Of a stretch of DNA of 35,145 nt, positions 29,314-35,145 are shown piece after piece (the first letter of the stretch is position 1; each line of letters begins with the position of its first letter). The stretch spans positions 1 through 35,145 of the forward strand of contig JBBSHE010000029.1 in assembly GCA_038253325.1 (NCBI GenBank), written 5' to 3'. Origin of the DNA: JBBSHE01 sp038253325 (lineage in GTDB: Bacteria > Actinomycetota > Actinomycetes > Propionibacteriales > Nocardioidaceae). The position numbers were made by a program, and so were the translations under genes. The notes under the pieces are model-generated. The model had not been told where the DNA came from and made no database searches. It saw only the letters and a program-made list of their open reading frames with translations.

Positions 29314-30648
29314 GTGCGTAACCAGGCGTCCGTGCTCCACATCGATCTCGACGCCTTCTTCGCCGCCGTCGAACAGCGCGACAAGCCGTCGCTACGCGGC
29401 AAGCCGGTCGTCGTCGGTGGCATCGGACCCCGTGGCGTGGTGGCAACGGCGTCGTACGAAGCCCGTCGATTCGGTGTGCGGTCCGCGATGCCGACCAATG
29501 AGGCACGGGCCCGCTGTCCCCACGCCGCCTTCCTCAATGGCCGGTTCGACGCGTACCACGCCGCGAGCGTGCAGGTGATGACGGTGCTCCGGAACCTGTC
29601 GACTCTCGTCGAACCGCTGTCCCTCGACGAGGCGTACGTCGACCTGTCCGCCGCCGACCACCGGCTTGACTTCTCCGAAACCGGGCTGCGCGACCTGGTG
29701 AAGCAGCTCAAGGCGGACATCGCCGCAGCGACCGGCGGGCTCACCGGCTCGGTCGGCATCGGGACCTCCAAGCTCGTCGCCAAGATCGCCAGCGAGCTCG
29801 ACAAGCCGGACGGACTCGTCATCGTCTGGCCCGGCACCGAGAATGACCTCCTCCGGGCGATGCCGGTGACCGCCATCCCCGGCGTCGGTCCGGTCACCAC
29901 CGAGAAGCTCCGCCGAGTCGGCGTTCGCACGGTGTCGGATCTTCGGCGAATCGGCCTCGACGAGCTCGTCACGGTCGTTGGCAAGGCGCACGGCACGAGC
30001 CTGGTGGCGCTCGCGAAGGCCGAGGACGACCGGGCCGTCGACCCGGTTCGCGCGTCCAAGTCGGTGTCCGTCGAGGACACATTCGACAGCGACCTGGTCG
30101 ACCCGGTCGTGCTCGCCGGCGTCGTCACCCGACACGGCCGGCAGGTCTGCGAGCGGCTGCGCAGAGCACGGCTCTTCGGCCGTACGGTCACGGTCAAGGT
30201 CAAGATGCACGACTTCGTGACCCACACCCGGTCGGCGACCCTTCCGGCACCCACCGACCGTGACCGCGTCGTCTGCAGCATCGCTCGCAAGCTTCTCGCC
30301 GACGTCGACACGTCAGCCGGCGTCCGGCTGCTCGGCGTGGGAGTTTCTGCTCTCACCGACTGGATCCAGGACGACTTGTTCGCCGAGCTCGAGGACGCCG
30401 ACGCTGAGGCCGTCGACGGCCAGTCGGAGGATGCGCTCCCACCGACCCGCCGCGACCGCCGAGGCTGGGCGGCGGGCGCCGATGTCCGACACGCGACGTA
30501 CGGCGCCGGATGGGTGTGGGGATCCGGCCTCGGGCGCGTCACCGTACGTTTCGAGACCGCCGAGACTGGGCCCGGCCCGATCCGGACGTTCGATGTCGAC
30601 GATCCCGACCTGGCGGCCCGTCCCCACGAGTGCCCGCAGCTACGCTGA
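29314..30648 (+). CDS. dinB: DNA polymerase IV (Y-family translesion polymerase)
   Basis: A 444-residue Y-family polymerase for error-prone bypass. Active-site signatures are LHIDLDAFFAAVEQ (metal Asp11) and EPLSLDEAYVDL (Asp105, Glu106). Further landmarks are VVATASYEARRFGVRSAMP, the helix-hairpin-helix PVTAIPGVGPVTTEKLRRVGV, and the little-finger domain ending in QDDLF (residues 352-356), a sliding-clamp motif. The C-terminus adds about 65 residues with VRHATYGAGWVWGSGLGRVTVRFET, a small beta-barrel-like tail common in actinobacterial Pol IV. GTG 29314 is preferred: homologues begin just before ASVLHIDLD and CATCAT seven bases upstream fits a leaderless start. ATG 29305 is the alternative. 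It is not related to the DinB/DUF664 genes in this window despite the shared name. Confidence 0.92.
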   Translation: MRNQASVLHIDLDAFFAAVEQRDKPSLRGKPVVVGGIGPRGVVATASYEARRFGVRSAMPTNEARARCPHAAFLNGRFDAYHAASVQVMTVLRNLSTLVEPLSLDEAYVDLSAADHRLDFSETGLRDLVKQLKADIAAATGGLTGSVGIGTSKLVAKIASELDKPDGLVIVWPGTENDLLRAMPVTAIPGVGPVTTEKLRRVGVRTVSDLRRIGLDELVTVVGKAHGTSLVALAKAEDDRAVDPVRASKSVSVEDTFDSDLVDPVVLAGVVTRHGRQVCERLRRARLFGRTVTVKVKMHDFVTHTRSATLPAPTDRDRVVCSIARKLLADVDTSAGVRLLGVGVSALTDWIQDDLFAELEDADAEAVDGQSEDALPPTRRDRRGWAAGADVRHATYGAGWVWGSGLGRVTVRFETAETGPGPIRTFDVDDPDLAARPHECPQLR

Positions 30649-30655
30649 CGGCGTG
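30641..30655 (+). promoter_or_regulatory. leaderless-type -10 element for the S9 peptidase gene
   Basis: TACGCT (30641-30646), lying within the last codons of the polymerase gene, is followed by six bases and GTG 30653. This is identical in hexamer and spacing to the element at 3782. The peptidase may therefore be transcribed separately from the polymerase although their reading frames are only four bases apart. Confidence 0.45.
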
Positions 30656-32779
30656 CCATTCCCCTCCGATCCCGGTCCCCGCCCCCCGTCGCCCAAGCGC
30701 GAAACCGTCGAGCGGATCCACCACAGCGACCGGTTCATCGACGACTACGAGTGGATGCGAGACAAGGACGCCGCAGACGTCATCGCACACCTCGAGGCGG
30801 AGAACGCGTACACCGCTGCCGTCACGGCCCACCTGGAGCCGTTGCGGCAGTCGATCTTCGACGAGATCAAGAACCGGACCCAGGAGACAGACCTGTCGGT
30901 CCCGACCCGGCGCGGGATGTGGTGGTACTACACCCGGACGCGTGAAGGCGCGCAGTACCCGCTGTGGTGCCGGTGCCCCGCGCAGCCCGACGACTGGACG
31001 CCACCGGAGCCGGATCCGGCGGCTGACCTTCCCGGTGAACAGCTGCTGCTCGACGGGAACGCTGAAGCCGACGGGCACGAGTTCTTCGACGTCGGCGCGT
31101 TCGCCGTCAGCCCGGACGCACGGCTGCTGGCGTACTCCGTCGACACGACGGGTGACGAGCGGTACACGGTGCGGTTCAAGGACCTCGACAACGGTGAGAT
31201 GCTCCCCGACGAGATCGACGGCACGCTCGGCGAGGTGGCCTGGTCAACCGACGCGTCGACCGTCTGGTACGCCACCGTCAACGCCGCATGGCGTCAAGAC
31301 GCGGTCTGGCGGCACCGACTCGGTACCGGCCGCGACGCGAACGCCCTTGTCCACCGTGAGGACGACGAGCGGTTCAACGTCAGCGTCGCGCGCACGACCA
31401 GCGGACGCTTCATCGCGGTCAGCAGCGCTTCCAAGGTGACATCCGAGGTCCGTGTCCTCGACGCCGCCACCCCGACGGCGGACCTCCGCGTCGTCGTACC
31501 CCGGCAGACCGGCGTCGAGTACGCGCTGGACCACCTGTTCGTCGGTGGAGCAGACCGGTTCGTCGTGGTGCACAACTCGACGGCTCCCAACTTCACCATC
31601 GGTGTCGGCCCCGTCGACCTGACCTCGCTCGACCAGCTCGACACGCTCCTCGCGCCGTCGGAGAGGGTCCGGCTGACCACTGTCCGGGCGTCGGCGCGTC
31701 ATCTGGTCGTCGACCTGCGCGAGAATGGCCTCGCCCAGGTCCGGACATACCCGGTCGGCAGTACCGGAATCGGTTCCGGGAGCAACGTTGCGTTCGACGA
31801 AGCGCTGTTCGCCGCATCGTCGACGGCGTTCACCGACTGGGACCAGCCCTACGTTCGGCTGTCGTACGGCAGCTGGGTGACACCGGCGACGGTCTACGAG
31901 CTCGAGCCGGTCTCCGGCGAGCTCCACCTGCGCAAGCGGCAGCCGATCCTCGGGGGGTACGATCCCGCCGACTATGTGCAGACGCGGGAGTGGACCACCG
32001 CCCGTGACGGGACGGCCATCCCGATCTCCCTCGTCCATCACAGGTCCGTCACGCCACGCTCCGGCTCACCGCTGGTGCTGTACGGGTACGGCGCGTACGA
32101 GATCAGCATCGAGCCGTCCGTCTGGATCGCCAGGCTGTCCCTGCTCGACCGCGGTCTGGTGTGGGCCGTCGCACACGTGCGGGGCGGCGGTGAGATGGGC
32201 CGGCACTGGTACGACGAGGGGAGGCTGCTGCACAAGCGGAACACCTTCACGGACTTCGTCGACGTGGCACGACACCTGGTCGACACCGAATGGACGAGCA
32301 GTCAGCGGCTGGTCGCCATCGGGGGCAGCGCCGGAGGGCTGACCGTCGGCGCTGCCGTCAACGAGGACCCCGACCTGTTCGTCGGCGTGCTCGCGATCGT
32401 GCCGTTCGTCGACGCGCTGACGACGATCCTCGACCCGTCCCTGCCCTTGACGGTCTCCGAGTGGGACGAGTGGGGCGACCCGCTCCACGACCCTGACTTC
32501 TACGCGTACATGAAGTCCTACACGCCGTACGAGAACATCCGTCCCGTCGTCTACCCCGCCGTCTACGCACCGACCAGCCTGCACGACACCCGGGTTTTCT
32601 ACGTCGAGCCCGCGAAGTGGGTCGCCCGGCTCCGTGACGTGGCAACAGGCGCGGCCCCGGTGCTGCTCAAGGTCGAGATGGACGGCGGACACGGCGGGGT
32701 CAGCGGCCGCTACGACTCCTGGCGTGAGATCGCCGACCAGTTCGCCTGGGTCATCGACACCTGTGGCGCGCCGGGATGA
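30653..32779 (+). CDS. ptrB: S9 family peptidase, oligopeptidase B type (prolyl oligopeptidase family)
   Basis: A 708-residue serine peptidase that cleaves short peptides, probably in the cytosol as no signal peptide is present. The N-terminal half forms a beta-propeller preceded by DDYEWMRDKDAADVIAHLEAENAY, a hallmark of the family. The C-terminal alpha/beta-hydrolase domain has LYGYGAYEISIEPSVW, HVRGGGEMGRHWYDEGRLLHKRNTF, the nucleophile in IGGSAGGLT (Ser559), Asp645 in HDTRVFYVEPAKW, and His680 in DGGHGG. This triad order is complete. Oligopeptidase B prefers Lys/Arg sites; specificity here is inferred from overall similarity only. GTG 30653 is supported by the TACGCT hexamer. Its stop overlaps the GNAT start by four bases. 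Confidence 0.9.
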   Translation: MPFPSDPGPRPPSPKRETVERIHHSDRFIDDYEWMRDKDAADVIAHLEAENAYTAAVTAHLEPLRQSIFDEIKNRTQETDLSVPTRRGMWWYYTRTREGAQYPLWCRCPAQPDDWTPPEPDPAADLPGEQLLLDGNAEADGHEFFDVGAFAVSPDARLLAYSVDTTGDERYTVRFKDLDNGEMLPDEIDGTLGEVAWSTDASTVWYATVNAAWRQDAVWRHRLGTGRDANALVHREDDERFNVSVARTTSGRFIAVSSASKVTSEVRVLDAATPTADLRVVVPRQTGVEYALDHLFVGGADRFVVVHNSTAPNFTIGVGPVDLTSLDQLDTLLAPSERVRLTTVRASARHLVVDLRENGLAQVRTYPVGSTGIGSGSNVAFDEALFAASSTAFTDWDQPYVRLSYGSWVTPATVYELEPVSGELHLRKRQPILGGYDPADYVQTREWTTARDGTAIPISLVHHRSVTPRSGSPLVLYGYGAYEISIEPSVWIARLSLLDRGLVWAVAHVRGGGEMGRHWYDEGRLLHKRNTFTDFVDVARHLVDTEWTSSQRLVAIGGSAGGLTVGAAVNEDPDLFVGVLAIVPFVDALTTILDPSLPLTVSEWDEWGDPLHDPDFYAYMKSYTPYENIRPVVYPAVYAPTSLHDTRVFYVEPAKWVARLRDVATGAAPVLLKVEMDGGHGGVSGRYDSWREIADQFAWVIDTCGAPG

Positions 32780-33555
32780 CACGCGTTGTCGAGATCCTCG
32801 AGACCTACTACGACGCCGCACCGCGTCCCAGTGCCACGACCGAGGAGATCGGGCCGTTCACGCTGTTCCGCCGGCTCGACGACGCCTGCTGGCCCTACTA
32901 CGCCCGTCCGCGACTCGGCGTCACGGCGTCGGTCACCGACTCGGACGTCGACGCGGTCCGAGCCCGGCAGCGGCAGGTCGGGATCCCCGAGTCCCTCGAG
33001 TGGGTGCACGACGTCACACCGTCGCTGCTCGAGTCCGCGCGCGCCAGCGGGATGACGGTCGAGGAGTGCCCGTTGATGGTCCTCGAGCGGCTGGACGTCC
33101 CCGTCCTCGACGCACCCGTCGAGATCCATGTCCTGACGGCCGACGATCCGAGGGTCGCAGGCGTCACGGCAGCCGTCGATGCGGGATTCAAGGACACGGA
33201 CGAGCTGGACCGTGACGACCCGCGGTTACGCGTCGACATCCGAACGTCGATGATGCGCCGAGGCCTGCTAGCGACAGCGGGAGCGTTCGCAGCTGGCTCA
33301 CCGGTCGGTGGCGGTTCGCACGGTCCTCGCGACGCCACGACCGAGATCACCGGTGTCGCCGTGCTTCCCCGGGTCCGTCGTCGCGGTGTCGGTGCTGCCG
33401 TCACGGCCGCGCTCGTCGCGGACGCCAAGGAACGCGGGGTGCACACCGTGTTCTTGTCCGCGCAGTCCGACGCCGTCGCCCGGGTCTACGGCCGGATCGG
33501 TTTCCGGCGCGTCGGCACCGCGTGCACCGCCGTGCCCGACCCGACGGCGAACTGA
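32776..33555 (+). CDS. GNAT family N-acetyltransferase
   Basis: A 259-residue protein with a C-terminal GNAT domain. The acetyl-CoA binding loop is TGVAVLPRVRRRGVGAAVTAALVADAKERG (Q/R-x-x-G-x-G/A type), followed by TVFLSAQSDAVARVYGRIGFRRVGT. The N-terminal half (ETYYDAAPRPSATTEEIGPFTLFRR, with YYARPR) is a separate region common in actinobacterial acetyltransferases and may bind the acceptor. The substrate is unknown. ATG 32776 overlaps the peptidase stop (ATGA), implying coupled translation with it. A joint role in peptide or amino-acid turnover is possible but only inferred from this overlap. Confidence 0.87.
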   Translation: MTRVVEILETYYDAAPRPSATTEEIGPFTLFRRLDDACWPYYARPRLGVTASVTDSDVDAVRARQRQVGIPESLEWVHDVTPSLLESARASGMTVEECPLMVLERLDVPVLDAPVEIHVLTADDPRVAGVTAAVDAGFKDTDELDRDDPRLRVDIRTSMMRRGLLATAGAFAAGSPVGGGSHGPRDATTEITGVAVLPRVRRRGVGAAVTAALVADAKERGVHTVFLSAQSDAVARVYGRIGFRRVGTACTAVPDPTAN

Positions 33556-33769
33556 CACACGCCGCTTCGGACTACCGCACCATGCGACGCGCCGATGCTC
33601 GTGCGCAAGTCAAGTCCGTCCGCGAGGCGGCATCGGGCTAAGGCACCCCACCTCAGACCCTGCCGTCGCCGCGACCGGCCGGCAGCGAGATACGCGATTC
33701 TCCCGATGTCGCGACCCTCCTCAGCCGCGCACGATCGAACACATCAGATCAAGCGACCAGGAGACCACG

Positions 33770-33940
33770 ATGTTGTTCCACGAAGAACCGTTCCTCCAAG
33801 CAGAGCTCGCGTACCGGCGCGAGCGGATGACGCAGTACGTGGCGGCGCGCGCCCTCCGGCGACGCCTCCGCTCCAGACACACACCCGCTCGGCACGCGCA
33901 GGCGACAACGGCGACCCGGCCGGCAACGGTGAGTCGTTGA
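33770..33940 (+). CDS. small basic hypothetical protein (56 aa) upstream of the LAL-type regulator
   Basis: A 56-residue ORF begins at ATG 33770 with AGGAG (33759-33763) six bases upstream, one of the best ribosome-binding sites in the window. The product starts MLFHEEPFLQAELAYRRERM, a predicted amphipathic helix, and then becomes strongly Arg-rich (ALRRRLRSRH) with a Thr/Ala tail. No cysteine pairs or membrane segment are seen. I do not recognise a named family, though short Arg-rich proteins of this look are common in actinobacteria. It lies 89 bases before the LuxR-type ATPase gene on the same strand. The 214 bases upstream of it hold no other gene. Confidence 0.6.
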   Translation: MLFHEEPFLQAELAYRRERMTQYVAARALRRRLRSRHTPARHAQATTATRPATVSR

Positions 33941-34029
33941 CACTCGACCAGGCGGTACGGCCGTCAGCCAGCGCGTCGCTCCCGGGAAAGCCGATGATTT
34001 CGTCGGACCAGACCGCGATGATGGGTGTC

Positions 34030-35145
34030 ATGCCCGACCGTCACCGTCGCCTCGTGGGTAGAGCTGCCGAGCTGGCAGAGCTCCAGACGCTCACCGGGGT
34101 CGTTGCCGACGAAGCACCGCCGATGTCGGTGTTGCTTGCCGGTGATGCCGGTGTCGGCAAGACCCACCTGCTGAGCGAGCTGCGAGACGCCGCTCAGCAG
34201 GCGGGTCTGCTGGTCCTCGTCGGGCACTGCCTCGACTTCGGCGACAGCGCGCTGCCGTACCTGCCGTTCACGGAGGTCTTCGCCCGACTCTCGAGCGAGG
34301 CACCCGCCACCCGTGATGCGCTGGTGGAGGCCCATCCGGCCATCCAGCGTCTCACCGGGGACCACCGTCTCGGCGACGCTCCAGAACGCCAGCCGGATCG
34401 GACCGAGCTCTTCGAGGCAGTGCACGGATCGCTCGAGCGGCTTGCCGACGACACTCCGGTCCTCGTCCTCCTCGAAGACGCCCACTGGGCTGACCAGTCG
34501 ACGCGGGACCTGCTGAGCTTCATGTTCACCCGCGGTTTCACGCACCCGGTGTCGATCGTCGTTTCGTACCGCGGTGACGACCTGCACCGCCGGCATCCCC
34601 TGCGCGCCGCCAGCGCCGAGTGGGCCCGCCTCCCGGGGGTGACCAGGCTTCAGCTCCAACCGCTGAGCGACGAGTCGGTTCGTGAGATCGTCCGCGCCAT
34701 CCAGCCGACCCAGCTCGGCGCCCGAAGCATTCACACGATCGTCAAACGAGCCGAAGGAAACGCCTTTTTCGCCGAGGAGCTCGTGGGAGCCACCCAAGCG
34801 CGCGGGCAGGCGTTGCCCGACGACCTCGCCGACCTGTTGCTCGTCCGGGTCGACCACCTCGACGACGCCGGTCGTGCCGTCGTCCGGGCTGCGTCCGGGT
34901 CCGGCCGTCGGGTCTCCCACCGGTTGCTCTCCTTGGTCGTCGACCTCGATGCCGGCGCCCTGGACGCGGCGCTGCGTGCCGCCGTCGAGCAAAATGTGCT
35001 CGTCGCCGCCGACGACGACGGCTATCTGTTCCGTCATGCGCTGCTCTCAGAGGCGGTCTACGACGACCTGCTGCCCGGTGAACGGGTCCGGCTCCACCGT
35101 GCGTACGTCGATGCACTCTGCCGCGCCGACATACCCGGTACGAAC
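34030..35145 (+). CDS. LuxR family regulator of the large ATPase (LAL) type, 5' part
   Basis: The frame is open from the start to the window end, giving 372 residues of an AAA-type ATPase. After RLVGRAAELAELQTL comes Walker A GDAGVGKT (Lys44), then GHCLDFGDSALPYLPFTEVFARL, Walker B LVLLEDAHWAD (Glu149, Asp150), VSIVVSYRGDDLHRRHPL, and RAEGNAFFAEELV with DDLADLLLVRVDHL and FRHALLSEAVYDDL. This is the N-terminal half of LAL/MalT-like signal-transduction ATPases, whose C-terminal LuxR helix-turn-helix would lie beyond the window; that domain is inferred, not seen. ATG 34030 is chosen because GATGAT precedes it by seven bases, a leaderless layout. ATG 34018 and 34021 are in-frame alternatives. 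Confidence 0.85.
   Translation, partial: MPDRHRRLVGRAAELAELQTLTGVVADEAPPMSVLLAGDAGVGKTHLLSELRDAAQQAGLLVLVGHCLDFGDSALPYLPFTEVFARLSSEAPATRDALVEAHPAIQRLTGDHRLGDAPERQPDRTELFEAVHGSLERLADDTPVLVLLEDAHWADQSTRDLLSFMFTRGFTHPVSIVVSYRGDDLHRRHPLRAASAEWARLPGVTRLQLQPLSDESVREIVRAIQPTQLGARSIHTIVKRAEGNAFFAEELVGATQARGQALPDDLADLLLVRVDHLDDAGRAVVRAASGSGRRVSHRLLSLVVDLDAGALDAALRAAVEQNVLVAADDDGYLFRHALLSEAVYDDLLPGERVRLHRAYVDALCRADIPGTN

Noticed and set aside
29314..30648. Functional link of Pol IV (dinB) with the DinB/DUF664 genes
   Set aside because: The shared name is historical; the folds and functions are unrelated.

Overview
The window is chromosomal DNA of a high-GC actinomycete. The protein families point to Propionibacteriales (Nocardioidaceae or Kribbellaceae-like), but no rRNA or other taxonomic marker is present, so this is an inference. 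Indicators are a DUF222/HNH (13E12-type) gene, an HrdB/SigA-type principal sigma factor with a Lys/Ala-rich N-terminus, the actinobacterial families DUF5998, DUF7455 and DUF4192, many GTG starts, frequent 4-base stop/start overlaps, and several starts that look leaderless. No tRNA, rRNA, CRISPR array, insertion sequence, prophage or biosynthetic cluster was seen.

Layout. 1-1940 holds two decayed genes, each with one frameshift: a DUF222/HNH endonuclease-like gene cut by the left edge, and a VOC/glyoxalase-like gene. 1950-3722 is a minus-strand run: universal stress protein, 3-mercaptopyruvate-type sulfurtransferase, then two tiny uncertain ORFs. 3794-5050 is an ArsB/SLC13-like permease. 5081-9557 is a minus-strand run of a GNAT/acyl-CoA-ligase fusion, DUF5998 and an alkaline-phosphatase-superfamily enzyme. 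Divergent from it are an AMP-dependent acyl-CoA synthetase and an SRPBCC protein. Two convergent DinB/DUF664 genes flank a long perfect inverted repeat (12727-12794).

13493-21591 is a topoisomerase IV neighbourhood: a ParC-like subunit followed by an LprG/LppX-like lipoprotein and a P55-like 14-helix exporter, then ParE on the opposite strand, then DUF7455 and DUF456 genes diverging from parE. The principal sigma factor lies at 24252-26099. Between the DUF456 gene and sigA sits what looks like a small accessory insertion: a TetR regulator divergent from a coupled snoaL-nmrA pair, with a dinB fragment that has lost its start codon and natural end. 26240-35145 is housekeeping/accessory: universal stress protein, GCS2-type carboxylate-amine ligase, DUF4192, DNA polymerase IV, prolyl-oligopeptidase-family peptidase, GNAT, a 56-residue basic protein with a strong ribosome-binding site, and the 5' part of a LuxR-type (LAL-like) ATPase regulator cut by the right edge.

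The clearest points for follow-up are: (i) in-frame 15-bp tandem repeats at the N-termini of both the principal sigma factor (about 18 pentads) and the acyl-CoA synthetase (8 pentads); (ii) a repeated start architecture, a TAnnnT-like hexamer exactly 6-7 bases before GTG/ATG; (iii) the LprG/P55-like pair directly downstream of parC; (iv) the 18-bp perfect inverted repeat with alternative pairing; (v) the broken dinB/nmrA junction. I did not find a convincing wholly new multi-gene system; most of the window is recognisable actinobacterial core or near-core content.
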